From: Lelliottia nimipressuralis
Lineage (GTDB): Bacteria; Pseudomonadota; Gammaproteobacteria; Enterobacterales; Enterobacteriaceae
NCBI RefSeq assembly: GCF_004115925.1
Contig: NZ_SDDX01000019.1
Span: 62,001-126,000, forward strand
Length of the DNA stretch: 64,000 nucleotides
Direction: 5' to 3'
Position numbers and translations under genes: made by a program. This document shows, one piece after another, positions 47,577 through 55,615 of the stretch (position 1 is the stretch's first letter; each line of letters opens with the position of its first letter). The notes beneath the pieces were generated by a model. It worked only from the letters and a program-made list of their open reading frames with translations. It was not told where the DNA came from and searched no databases.

Positions 47577-48929
47577 ATGGCATTTGCGATGAAAGTAACC
47601 TCACAAGTTGAAGCGCAGCGTAAGATTCTTGAAGAAGCGGTATCCACCGCACTGATGCTGGCATCAGGCCAATCCGATGGCGCCGAAGTGGCGGTCAGCA
47701 AGACCACGGGCATTAGCGTCAGCACCCGCTTTGGCGAAGTGGAAAACGTTGAATTTAACAGTGACGGCGCGCTGGGGATTACGGTTTATCACCAGAATCG
47801 CAAAGGCAGCGCCTCTTCGACGGATTTAAGCCCGGATGCGATCGCCCGCACCGTGCAGGCGGCGCTGGATATTGCGCGCTATACCTCGCCGGACCCGTAC
47901 GCAGGCGTGGCGGATAAAGAGCTGCTGGCGTTTGATGCGCCGGATCTCGACCTGTTCCATCCGGCTGAAGTGACGCCGGACGAAGCCATCGAGTTCGCTG
48001 CCCGCGCAGAGCAAGCCTCTCTGAAAGCAGATAAACGCATCACGAATACCGAAGGCGGCAGCTTCAACAGCCACTACGGCATCAAAGTATTCGGCAACAG
48101 CCACGGCATGCTGCAGGGCTACTGCTCGACGCGTCATTCGCTCTCCAGCTGCGTGATTGCAGAAGAGAACGGTGACATGGAGCGTGATTACGCCTACACC
48201 ATTGGCCGCGCGATGGGCGATTTGCAGTCGCCAGAGTGGGTCGGCGAAGAGTGCGCAAAACGCACCCTTTCCCGTTTGTCGCCGCGCAAACTCTCCACCA
48301 TGAAAGCGCCCGTGATTTTTGCCAATGAAGTGGCAACTGGCCTGTTTGGTCATCTGGTTGGTGCGATTGCAGGTGGCGCGGTGTATCGCAAATCCACCTT
48401 CCTGCTCGACGCGCTCGGCACCCAAATCCTGCCGGAATGGCTGACCATCGAAGAGCATCCGCACCTGCTGAAAGGGCTGGCGTCCACGCCGTTCGACAGC
48501 GAAGGCGTGCGCACGGAGCGTCGCGATATCATCAAAGACGGCGTGCTGACGCAGTGGCTGCTGACCAACTACTCTGCGCGCAAGCTGGGGCTGAAAAGCA
48601 CCGGTCACGCGGGCGGTATCCACAACTGGCGCATCGAAGGCCAGGGTCTGAGTTTTGAACAGATGCTGAAGCAGATGGGCACCGGTCTGGTGGTCACTGA
48701 GCTGATGGGCCAGGGTGTGAGCGGTATTACCGGGGACTACTCGCGCGGTGCGGCGGGGTTCTGGGTTGAAAACGGTGAAATTCAGTATCCGGTGAGCGAA
48801 ATTACCATCGCCGGCAACTTAAAAGATATGTGGCGCAATATTGTTACGGTCGGTAACGATATTGAAACGCGCAGCAATATACAGTGTGGTTCAGTGCTGT
48901 TGCCGGAGATGAAAATCGCCGGTCAGTAA
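47577..48929 (+). CDS. pmbA: Metalloprotease subunit TldE/PmbA
   Basis: 450 residues from ATG at 47577 ([17 protein letters not shown]), as in E. coli; the long in-frame extension upstream is antisense to darP and rejected. TldD/PmbA fold; TldE lacks the zinc ligands of its partner TldD. The TldD/E complex degrades CcdA antitoxin and trims microcin B17 leader. Confidence 0.96.
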   Translation: MAFAMKVTSQVEAQRKILEEAVSTALMLASGQSDGAEVAVSKTTGISVSTRFGEVENVEFNSDGALGITVYHQNRKGSASSTDLSPDAIARTVQAALDIARYTSPDPYAGVADKELLAFDAPDLDLFHPAEVTPDEAIEFAARAEQASLKADKRITNTEGGSFNSHYGIKVFGNSHGMLQGYCSTRHSLSSCVIAEENGDMERDYAYTIGRAMGDLQSPEWVGEECAKRTLSRLSPRKLSTMKAPVIFANEVATGLFGHLVGAIAGGAVYRKSTFLLDALGTQILPEWLTIEEHPHLLKGLASTPFDSEGVRTERRDIIKDGVLTQWLLTNYSARKLGLKSTGHAGGIHNWRIEGQGLSFEQMLKQMGTGLVVTELMGQGVSGITGDYSRGAAGFWVENGEIQYPVSEITIAGNLKDMWRNIVTVGNDIETRSNIQCGSVLLPEMKIAGQ

Positions 48930-49030
48930 TACCCGTCCTGTTTCGGGCAGCAGGTGCGTTGAGTGCGCGCGTGCCTGCACCCCGAATGCGACAGGTATGA
49001 CTTTTTTCATAATAAAAAAGGATGTGAGCA

Positions 49031-49417
49031 ATGTATAAGAGCCTGTTAGCCGTCGTCGTCGCTTCAACGCTGGTCATGAGTTCGGCTGCCTTCTCCGCCG
49101 ATCTTGAAGACAATATGGATACCCTCAGCACCAATCTGAAAGTGGTGCAAAAAACGGATAATGCGACGGAAATGAAAGACGCATTAACCAAAATGCGCGC
49201 CGCCGCGCTCGACGCGCAAAAAGCGACGCCGCCGAAGCTGGAAAACGCAGCTCCCGACAGCGCCGAAATGAAAGATTTCCGCCACGGTTTTGACGTGCTG
49301 GTCGGCCAGATCGACGGTGCGCTGAAGCTGGCCAACGAAGGTAAAGTCAAAGAGGCACAGGCCGCGGCTGACGGCTTTGTCACCACCCGCAATGAGTACC
49401 ACAAAAAGTACCGTTAA
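49031..49417 (+). CDS. cybC: Soluble cytochrome b562
   Basis: 128 residues with signal peptide 1-22 (SSAAFSA). Four-helix bundle; axial haem ligands are Met7 of the mature protein (ADLEDNMDT) and the C-terminal His of NEYHKKYR. Periplasmic electron carrier of unknown partner. ATG at 49031 follows AAGGATGTGAG. Confidence 0.96.
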   Translation: MYKSLLAVVVASTLVMSSAAFSADLEDNMDTLSTNLKVVQKTDNATEMKDALTKMRAAALDAQKATPPKLENAAPDSAEMKDFRHGFDVLVGQIDGALKLANEGKVKEAQAAADGFVTTRNEYHKKYR

Positions 49418-49451
49418 TTGGGTGCCTGAGCTGTACGCCCATCCTCGTGAA

Positions 49452-49476
49452 GCGGAGGCATAATCCCTGCCTCCGC
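49452..49476 (-). terminator. Hairpin in the hok-like 3' region, complementary to its ribosome site
   Basis: GCGGAGGCA (49452-49460) and TGCCTCCGC (49468-49476) form a 9-bp stem. On the minus strand its arm ATGCCTCC is complementary to GGAGGCAT around the ribosome site of the toxin gene. It may also end cybC mRNA. Confidence 0.7.
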
Positions 49477-49486
49477 ATTTAGCTCC

Positions 49487-49642
49487 TTACTTCCAGGAGC
49501 GGCAGTCCATCCGCGCAACTAACTCTAGCGAACCCTGACGAAAACGGATTTCGCAAAGCGTTTTGCGGTTTATCAGAGATAAGATGATTATTGTCAAAGC
49601 AACAATCATCAGAGCCCTGATAATCGGTTTCTGCTGCTTCAT
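49487..49642 (-). CDS. hok: Hok/Gef-family type I toxin
   Basis: A 51-residue reading frame: Lys/Gln-rich start MKQQKPIIRA, one membrane helix (about 7-25, rich in Ile/Leu/Val), then NRKTLCEIRFRQGSLELVAR, the Hok signature (compare R/K-x-LCE-x-R/H-x-R-x-G in Hok proteins), and a short tail with Cys47. AAGGAGG lies five bases before ATG at 49642. Hok peptides depolarise the inner membrane and are held off by a Sok antisense RNA and mRNA folding. An upstream overlapping frame ends in ATGA at this start. The Sok promoter was not located. Confidence 0.85.
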   Translation of the reverse strand: MKQQKPIIRALMIVALTIIILSLINRKTLCEIRFRQGSLELVARMDCRSWK

Positions 49643-49923
49643 GGATGCCTCCTTGGCAGCGGGTAAGGCATTACTTCACGTGGTAAGACGTGTTGTTCCA
49701 GCCCCGACCCTGATTTAAATTCAGATAGGGGCTTTCCACTTTCCGTCCCATGCATGAGACGGTCAGTCTCAAGCACCCACGCGCACTTTACCGAATCCCC
49801 ATAAGAAAACCTTATCCAGTTCACATTTCTACGAGCCTGCTCGTAAACTTTTTCGTTCTCTTTCCTGCCGTTTGACCACCGAATAGCGTGACATTCATCA
49901 CGCAAATCCAGCTGATAATTCAT
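49639..49923 (-). CDS. Leader reading frame overlapping the hok-like start (mok-like?)
   Basis: 94 codons from ATG at 49923 (MNYQLDLRDECHAI), ending TGA inside ATGA of the toxin gene. That overlap resembles the mok-hok coupling, in which translation of the leader frame is needed for toxin synthesis, but this frame is longer than known mok leaders and the protein matches nothing I recognise. It could also be non-coding leader RNA. Within it, AGCCCC (about 49729-49734) and GGGGCT (about 49700-49705) can form a stem. Confidence 0.35.
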   Translation of the reverse strand: MNYQLDLRDECHAIRWSNGRKENEKVYEQARRNVNWIRFSYGDSVKCAWVLETDRLMHGTESGKPLSEFKSGSGLEQHVLPREVMPYPLPRRHP

Positions 49924-49937
49924 ATTCACCGCAATTA

Positions 49938-49953
49938 TGTGGCACAGATCACT
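49938..49953 (+). promoter_or_regulatory. CRP-like site upstream of the SFCGS/DUF431x operon
   Basis: TGTGG, CACAGA, TCACT: 4/5 and 4/5 matches to TGTGA-N6-TCACA with exact spacing, 120 bases before the first gene. Catabolite control suits a sugar-derivative operon. Confidence 0.55.
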
Positions 49954-49966
49954 GGTGCCGCTCTCC

Positions 49967-49986
49967 TTTCCACTTCGAAGTGGAAA
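49967..49986 (+). promoter_or_regulatory. 20-bp perfect palindrome, candidate operator
   Basis: TTTCCACTTC followed directly by GAAGTGGAAA, exact two-fold symmetry with no spacer, 13 bases downstream of the CRP-like site and 87 before the PRD gene. Likely target of the MtlR-type regulator encoded at 56781-58691. Confidence 0.65.
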
Positions 49987-50072
49987 ACAACTCGCTACAA
50001 ACAAATAACCGCCAGCGTTAGTTTTATCCCAGAGCCATTAACGGGGTAAGACGAGTGATTAACGGAGCGGTA

Positions 50073-50393
50073 ATGAACGACGTTGGGGAACAGGCAGCGC
50101 AGACGGCACAGCTCGCCGACACCATGCTGGAGCAGGTATTCACTCTGCTTCGCCATCACAACATCATTCCCAATGACGTCCAGGTTCAGATGCTGACGTC
50201 CCACGTTCGCGCAATGGCGCACCGGTCCGTGACCGGCGAACCGCTGCCGGACGTAGAAGCTGACCTGTTTGACGAAATTTCTGCAGATTCAATGCGGCTT
50301 GCCCGCGAAGTGGTCGCGCAGTTTGGCAACCTTCCTGATGAAGAAGCCTGGCTGCTCTCCGTTCACTTCGAAGTCGCGAAAGACAACCTTTAA
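50073..50393 (+). CDS. Stand-alone PRD-domain protein
   Basis: 106 residues from ATG at 50073 after CGGAG; a GTG six codons earlier is possible. A single PTS-regulation domain (about 8-106) with histidines in LTSHVRAMAHRS and SVHFEVAKDN, and no HTH or other domain. PRDs are phosphorylated on His by HPr or EIIB in antiterminators and activators; E. coli YhfY is another PRD-only protein. First gene of the operon, 11 bases before the SFCGS gene. It may pass a phosphorylation signal to, or dimerise with, the PRD regulator at the end of the operon. Confidence 0.8.
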   Translation: MNDVGEQAAQTAQLADTMLEQVFTLLRHHNIIPNDVQVQMLTSHVRAMAHRSVTGEPLPDVEADLFDEISADSMRLAREVVAQFGNLPDEEAWLLSVHFEVAKDNL

Positions 50394-50404
50394 GGAGCAC
50401 TACC

Positions 50405-50767
50405 ATGGAACAAATTACTGTTGTGATTGGCGATCGTCTGGGCAAAGGCCAGAAAGTGGCTATCGGCGTTGAAAAAGCAGGCGGACGTGCGGTTGTCGTG
50501 CCAGGCGTGGCGGCAGACATGAAACTGGGCGACGTCATGAAAGCGGAAAACGCCACTTTCGGCATCTCTTTCTGCGGCAGCGGCGGCGCGGGTGCAATTA
50601 CTGCGCAGACTAAATATGGCTACAAAGCGAAATACGGCATGCGTTCAGTGGAAGAGGGCGTCACTGCTATTAACGAAGGCTGCAACGTGCTGGGCTTCGG
50701 CTTTATGGATAAAGAAGAGCTGGGCGAGCGTCTGGTTCAGGCGTGGCAGAAGAAGCACGGCGCCTGA
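50405..50767 (+). CDS. Glycine-rich SFCGS-family protein
   Basis: 120 residues, named from the motif ISFCGSGGAGAITAQTKYGY (Cys57). A small soluble alpha/beta-like protein: EQITVVIGDRLGKGQKVAIG starts it and MRSVEEGVTAINEGCNVLGF follows the motif. Function unknown. The single exposed cysteine in a glycine loop and the size recall PTS EIIB subunits, but the Cys is not in the usual position after strand 1, so this is only an analogy. Good ribosome site AAGGAG. Always found beside DUF4312/4311/4310 genes as far as I know. Confidence 0.85.
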   Translation: MEQITVVIGDRLGKGQKVAIGVEKAGGRAVVVPGVAADMKLGDVMKAENATFGISFCGSGGAGAITAQTKYGYKAKYGMRSVEEGVTAINEGCNVLGFGFMDKEELGERLVQAWQKKHGA

Positions 50768-50769
50768 GC

Positions 50770-51069
50770 ATGAAAGAGCAATTCACCACCACGGTGAGAG
50801 TGAAAGGCAAAGGCGAGATGAAATCCCGCGCCTTTGCCGACGCGCTAAACCACGTTCAGGCCGCGGTGATGAAAGCATCGCCGCATATCTTACTGCGTAT
50901 TGAGCCACAGGATGTGCAGGTTGTTCAGGCGCAAGAAGCGGTGCGTAAGGAAGCTTTTCTGTACTTCTTTTTGCGCCGGGAAAGACGCACCTACAGCGTG
51001 GAGCTGGATGTGACCGTCAACGTGACCGCCATCAATCTCGACAAGGTGGACTTTGTCACGCAACGCTGA
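50770..51069 (+). CDS. DUF4312-family protein
   Basis: 99 residues. Starts two bases after the SFCGS stop without a strong ribosome site, so translation is likely coupled; an in-frame start 27 bases earlier overlaps the SFCGS gene. Basic, beta-rich, no membrane segment (TTTVRVKGKGEMKSRAFADA, ILLRIEPQDVQVVQ, TYSVELDVTVNVTAIN). Function unknown; presumably a soluble subunit of the same complex. Confidence 0.85.
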   Translation: MKEQFTTTVRVKGKGEMKSRAFADALNHVQAAVMKASPHILLRIEPQDVQVVQAQEAVRKEAFLYFFLRRERRTYSVELDVTVNVTAINLDKVDFVTQR

Positions 51070-51091
51070 TTCTTACTAATAGGGCAGACTA

Positions 51092-51868
51092 ATGTTCCTG
51101 ATAATTTTAATAAAATCGCTCATCATCGGCGGCCTGGTTGGCGTCGGCGTGGGCGCCGGGGCTGCACGCATGTTTCATGCGCCTACCACACAGGGTATGG
51201 GCGCGTTTCGTACGTTGGGGGAACTGAACTCCTGTGAAGGGGACCCAGCGTCTCACTTCTCCTTTGGTCTGGGGTTCTTCTTTAACGCCTGGGCATCGTC
51301 AGTGGCTGCGGGGGCATTCACTCAAGACGTTGACCATCGCATCATCCCGAACTGGGGTGCGGCGGCGCTGATGCTGAAAAACCGCAACGTGGGCGAAACA
51401 CTGCACGACCCACGCAAAATGGCGATTGCCTGCGGCATCATCGGCATGTTCGTGGTCACCTTCCTTAACCTCACCGCCTCGTCCGTTCCGGCAGCCCTGC
51501 AGGTCACCGCCGTGAAGGTGCTGGTTCCGGCAGCGAACCTGCTGGTGAACACCGTGATGCCGGTCATTTTCTGGCTGGCGGCTATCGATGCGGGCAAAAA
51601 ATCGGGCTTCTGGGCGACCGTGTTTGGCGGCGCAGCTCAGCTGATTATGGGGAACGCCGTACCGGGTCTGGTGCTGGGCATTCTGATCGGTAAGGGCGTT
51701 GAAGAGAGCGGCTGGAACCACGTCACCAAAGTGATGATGGTCGCCATCGTGCTGCTGTTCGTTCTGAGCGGCTTCTTCCGCGGCTTCGACATGAAGATGA
51801 TCGAATCCTTCCATCTGACCGTGCCGAACTGGCTCGATCTGATCCACAGCTCGCTCAGTGGCAAATAA
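51092..51868 (+). CDS. DUF4311-family integral membrane protein
   Basis: 258 residues with about six hydrophobic segments (about 2-24, 45-75, 110-130, 138-160, 175-198, 212-230), Gly/Ala-rich. FGLGFFFNAWASSVAAGAFT (about 58-77) and VDHRIIPNWGA between helices are distinctive. No similarity I can name to a characterised transporter. With DUF4310 it probably makes the membrane part of an importer. Fourteen bases before DUF4310. Confidence 0.85.
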   Translation: MFLIILIKSLIIGGLVGVGVGAGAARMFHAPTTQGMGAFRTLGELNSCEGDPASHFSFGLGFFFNAWASSVAAGAFTQDVDHRIIPNWGAAALMLKNRNVGETLHDPRKMAIACGIIGMFVVTFLNLTASSVPAALQVTAVKVLVPAANLLVNTVMPVIFWLAAIDAGKKSGFWATVFGGAAQLIMGNAVPGLVLGILIGKGVEESGWNHVTKVMMVAIVLLFVLSGFFRGFDMKMIESFHLTVPNWLDLIHSSLSGK

Positions 51869-51881
51869 CAGGAGCCTCGAC

Positions 51882-52523
51882 ATGGAACAGAATAAAGGTT
51901 TTTGGTATGCCGACTGGTCGTTCCCGATCTTCGTTGGCCTGCTCTCTTCCGGCGTCTTCGCCGGGACGCACATGTACTACCTGTACGGCATCGGCGCGTT
52001 TAACGAAGTGGCTTTCGTGGCGATGCTGAAAGCGGGTATCGACACCGGTGTTTACGGTGCGGTCGCCGCGTTCGGCGCAAGCTTCCTGTTCGCCCGTATC
52101 ATTGAAGGCTCCCTGGTGGGGATCCTGGATATCGGCGGTGCGATTCAGACCGGCGTGGGCCTCGGCGTTCCGGCGCTGCTGCTGGGCGCGGGGATCATGT
52201 TCCCGGTGACCAACTTTATTGCCTCGCTGGCGACCGGCCTGGTGATTGGTCTGGCGATTGGCTACGTGATCATTCTGGCGCGTAAATTCACCATCAATCA
52301 GAGCAACTCCACCTACGGGGCTGACGTGATGATGGGCGCGGGTAACGCCTCTGGCCGCTTCCTCGGGCCGTTGATTATTCTCAGCGCCATGACCGCCTCT
52401 ATTCCGATTGGTATCGGTTCGCTGGTCGGCGCGCTGCTGTTTTACCTCTGGCAGAAGCCGATTACCGGCGGCGCGATCCTCGGCGCCATGATTTTAGGTT
52501 CGCTGTTCCCGGTGGCCCTTTAA
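51882..52523 (+). CDS. DUF4310-family integral membrane protein
   Basis: 213 residues from ATG at 51882, after AGGAG; eight in-frame codons upstream overlap the previous gene. About six hydrophobic segments with Gly-rich packing (GTHMYYLYGIGAFNEVAFVA, SLVGILDIGGAIQTGVGLGV, SIPIGIGSLVGALLFYLW) and the polar loop FTINQSNSTYGADVMMGAGN. Function unknown; paired with DUF4311. Confidence 0.85.
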   Translation: MEQNKGFWYADWSFPIFVGLLSSGVFAGTHMYYLYGIGAFNEVAFVAMLKAGIDTGVYGAVAAFGASFLFARIIEGSLVGILDIGGAIQTGVGLGVPALLLGAGIMFPVTNFIASLATGLVIGLAIGYVIILARKFTINQSNSTYGADVMMGAGNASGRFLGPLIILSAMTASIPIGIGSLVGALLFYLWQKPITGGAILGAMILGSLFPVAL

Positions 52524-52565
52524 CTCCCACGGGCGCTCACGCGCCCGTCCTTTCAGGAGATACGC

Positions 52566-53699
52566 ATGTTTGATTTACTCCTGCGCCGTGCGCGCCTGAC
52601 CGACGATACCCTGACCGATATCGCCATCCAGGACGGTAAAATCGCAGCGCTGGGCGAGATTTCCACTCCCGCACATAAAACCGTCGAGCTGAACGGCGAA
52701 GTCTTTGTCAGCGCCGGCTGGATTGACTCCCACGTTCACTGCTATCCCAATTCCCCGATCTACCACGATGAGCCAGACAGCGTCGGCATCGCCACGGGCG
52801 TGACCTCGGTGGTGGACGCGGGCAGTACCGGCGCAGATGACGTGGACGACTTCTACGAAATTACCCGCAAAGCCTCAACGGAGGTTTTTGCCCTGCTGAA
52901 CATCTCCCGCGTGGGGCTGATTGCCCAGAACGAACTGGCGAACATGGCCAATATCGATGCCGATGCGGTGAAACAGGCCGTTGCACGCCACCCGGATTTC
53001 ATCGTCGGCCTGAAAGCGCGCATGAGCAGCAGCGTGGTCGGCGAAAACGGCATCACGCCGCTGGAGCGTGCGAAAGCGATTCAGAAAGAGAACGGCGAAC
53101 TGCCGCTGATGGTCCACATCGGTAACAATCCGCCGAATCTCGACGAGATTGCCGAACTGCTCAGTTCCGGCGACATCATCACCCACTGCTATAACGGCAA
53201 ACCGAACCGCATTCTGACGCCAGAGGGCGAACTGCGCGCCTCCGTTACCCGTGCGCTCAAGCGTGGCGTGCGACTGGACGTGGGCCACGGTACCGCAAGC
53301 TTTAGCTTTGAAGTGGCGAAACGCGCCATCGCGATGGGCATTCTGCCGCACACCATCAGCTCGGACATTTATTGCCGCAACCGTATTAACGGCCCGGTGG
53401 GCAGCCTGGCGAGCGTGATGTCGAAATTCCTCGCAATCGGCATGTCGCTTCCGCAGGTGATCGAGTGCGTCACCGCGAACGCCGCCGATGGCCTGCGTCT
53501 GGCCCATAAAGGCCGCATTCAGCCGGGTCTGGATGCCGACCTGACGCTGTTCACCGTTAAACGCCAGCCCACGCTGCTGGTGGATGCGGAAAACGACAGC
53601 CTGCAGGCTGAACATATTCTGGTGCCGCTTGCCGCGATCCGCGCGGGCAAGGGCTATATGACCGAACAAGGGAGTACGGAAAATGCCTTCGATTTATGA
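52566..53699 (+). CDS. Metal-dependent amidohydrolase/deacetylase (EF_0837/AHA_3915 type)
   Basis: 377 residues of the amidohydrolase superfamily. All metal ligands are visible: H56-x-H58 in DSHVHC, carbamylated Lys150 in VGLKARM, His184 (MVHIG), His207 (ITHCYN) and Asp267 (SSDIYC); His241 (VGHGTASF) lines the pocket. Related genes are usually next to DgaE/DgaF homologues. Probable reaction: removal of an N-acyl group from an amino-sugar-acid (phosphate), making the DgaE substrate. It overlaps dgaE by 17 bases. Confidence 0.88.
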   Translation: MFDLLLRRARLTDDTLTDIAIQDGKIAALGEISTPAHKTVELNGEVFVSAGWIDSHVHCYPNSPIYHDEPDSVGIATGVTSVVDAGSTGADDVDDFYEITRKASTEVFALLNISRVGLIAQNELANMANIDADAVKQAVARHPDFIVGLKARMSSSVVGENGITPLERAKAIQKENGELPLMVHIGNNPPNLDEIAELLSSGDIITHCYNGKPNRILTPEGELRASVTRALKRGVRLDVGHGTASFSFEVAKRAIAMGILPHTISSDIYCRNRINGPVGSLASVMSKFLAIGMSLPQVIECVTANAADGLRLAHKGRIQPGLDADLTLFTVKRQPTLLVDAENDSLQAEHILVPLAAIRAGKGYMTEQGSTENAFDL

Positions 53700-54801
53700 G
53701 AAATACAATTTAAAACAGGTGATTAACACCTCAGGCCGCATGACCGCGCTGGGGGTATCGACGCCGCGCCCGGAAGTGGTGCAGGCGGCGATGGACGGCA
53801 TGAACCACTACTTCGAAATGAAAGATCTGGTGAATAAAACCGGGGAGTACATCGCGAAGCTGCTGGACGTGGAAGGGGCGACGGTGGTCTCGTGCGCGTC
53901 AGCAGGGATTGCCCAATCCGTGGCTGCGGTGCTGGTCAAGGACAGCGACTGGCTGCTGGAAAACCTGCACGTTACGCCGATTGAGAACAACGAAATCGTG
54001 CTGCCGAAAGGCCACAACGTCAACTTTGGCGCACCGGTCGGCACCATGGTTGCGCTCGGCGGCGGTAAACTGGTGGAAGCCGGTTACGCCAATGAGTGCT
54101 CCGCCGATCAGCTGGCGGCGGCGATCACCCCGCGCACAGCGGCGATCCTCTACATCAAATCGCACCACTGCGTGCAGAAAAGCATGCTCAGCGTTGAGCA
54201 GGCCGCAGTGGTCGCGCGAAAACACGATCTGCCACTGATCGTCGATGCGGCGGCCGAAGAAGATCTTCATACCTACTATCGTTCCGGCGCGGATCTGGTG
54301 ATCTACAGCGGCGCGAAAGCGATCGAAGGGCCAACCAGCGGCCTGGTGATTGGCAAAACCCAGTATGTAGAGTGGGTCAAACGTCAGACCGCGGGTATTG
54401 GCCGCGCGATGAAAGTGGGCAAAGAGGGGATTCTGGGCCTGACCTGCGCCATCGAACACTATCTGACGGCGACCAAAGAGAGCGGAGCAGAGATGGTGGC
54501 GAAGATGACGCCCTTTATCGATGCGCTGAATACGCTTAACGGCGTCACGGCCCGCGTGGTATGGGACAGCGCTGGCCGCGATATCGCTCGTACCGAAATT
54601 AAATTCGATGAAGCCACCACCGGCGTGGGCACCGGCGAGCTGGTCAGTCAGCTCAAGCAGGGCGAATACGCGATCTATTTCCGTGGCTACAAGGCCAACG
54701 AAGGGATTATCGAAGCGGATGTGCGCAGCGTCAGCGCCGATCAGCTGAATATTGTCTATCGCCGCATCCGCGAAGTCTTAAGCCAGGAGAAACAAGCATG
54801 A
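53683..54801 (+). CDS. dgaE: DgaE-family PLP-dependent ammonia-lyase
   Basis: 372 residues, SelA-related fold. PLP lysine Lys212 in VIYSGAKAIEGPTSG and the cofactor Asp188 in PLIVDAAAEED. Salmonella DgaE converts D-glucosaminate 6-phosphate to 2-keto-3-deoxygluconate 6-phosphate plus ammonia. Overlaps both the upstream deacetylase (17 bases) and dgaF (4 bases, ATGA). The Salmonella dga operon has a mannose-type PTS permease; none is present here. Confidence 0.85.
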   Translation: MPSIYEKYNLKQVINTSGRMTALGVSTPRPEVVQAAMDGMNHYFEMKDLVNKTGEYIAKLLDVEGATVVSCASAGIAQSVAAVLVKDSDWLLENLHVTPIENNEIVLPKGHNVNFGAPVGTMVALGGGKLVEAGYANECSADQLAAAITPRTAAILYIKSHHCVQKSMLSVEQAAVVARKHDLPLIVDAAAEEDLHTYYRSGADLVIYSGAKAIEGPTSGLVIGKTQYVEWVKRQTAGIGRAMKVGKEGILGLTCAIEHYLTATKESGAEMVAKMTPFIDALNTLNGVTARVVWDSAGRDIARTEIKFDEATTGVGTGELVSQLKQGEYAIYFRGYKANEGIIEADVRSVSADQLNIVYRRIREVLSQEKQA

Positions 54802-55538
54802 AACTGACCCCCAATTTTTATCGTGACCGCGTGTGTCTAAACGTGCTGGCCGGTTCCAAAGCCAACGCCAGCGGGATCTATGAAGCCGCAGAAGGCCATG
54901 TGCTGGTGGGCGTGCTCTCCAAAAACTATCCTGATGTGGCGAGTGCCGTCGCTGATATGCGCGAGTATGCAGCGCTAATCGACAACGCTCTCTCCGTCGG
55001 ACTCGGGGCGGGCGATCCGAACCAGTCGGCGATGGTCAGCGAAATCTCTCGCCAGGTGCAGCCGCAGCACGTCAACCAGGTGTTCACCGGTGTGGCGACC
55101 AGCCGCGCACTGCTGGGTCAGAATGCGTCGGTGGTTAATGGTCTGGTCTCGCCAACGGGAACCGTCGGAATGGTCAAAATCTCCACCGGCCCGCTGAGCA
55201 GCGCGGCACCGGACGGTATCGTCCCGGTTGAGACGGCGATTGCCCTGCTGAAAGATTTCGGCGGCAGCTCCATCAAATACTTCCCGATGGGCGGTCTGAA
55301 ATGCCGTGACGAATACCAGGCCGTTGCCGAAGCCTGTGCCCGCCACGATTTCTGGCTGGAGCCAACCGGCGGTATCGATCTGGAAAACTTCGAGGAGATC
55401 CTGCAGATCGCCCTCGACGCAGGTGTGAGCAAAATCATTCCGCATATTTATAGCTCGATTATCGACAAAGCCAGCGGCGATACCCGTCCTGAGGACGTGC
55501 GCACGCTGCTGGAAATGACGAAGACGTTGGTCAAGTAG
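54798..55538 (+). CDS. dgaF: DgaF-family 2-keto-3-deoxygluconate-6-phosphate aldolase
   Basis: 246 residues, TIM-barrel class I aldolase type. GMVKISTGPLSSAAP near 115-130 and the phosphate-binding end KYFPMGGLKCRDEYQ and EPTGGIDLENF fit KDGP aldolases of this family. It cleaves KDGP to pyruvate and glyceraldehyde 3-phosphate. Coupled to dgaE by ATGA. Confidence 0.86.
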   Translation: MKLTPNFYRDRVCLNVLAGSKANASGIYEAAEGHVLVGVLSKNYPDVASAVADMREYAALIDNALSVGLGAGDPNQSAMVSEISRQVQPQHVNQVFTGVATSRALLGQNASVVNGLVSPTGTVGMVKISTGPLSSAAPDGIVPVETAIALLKDFGGSSIKYFPMGGLKCRDEYQAVAEACARHDFWLEPTGGIDLENFEEILQIALDAGVSKIIPHIYSSIIDKASGDTRPEDVRTLLEMTKTLVK

Positions 55539-55555
55539 TTCTCGCCGCGCCTGAA

Positions 55556-55575
55556 CCCTCTCCCTTGGGAGAGGG
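55556..55575. repeat. CCCTCTCCC-type intergenic hairpin
   Basis: CCCTCTCCC, TT, GGGAGAGGG: a perfect 9-2-9 dyad followed by TCGGGTGAGGGC, the common dispersed hairpin of enteric intergenic regions. It lies between dgaF and the lactonase gene and may dampen transcription in between. Confidence 0.75.
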
Positions 55576-55615
55576 TCGGGTGAGGGCATCAAACCGCACA
55601 ACACCAGGAGCCGCA

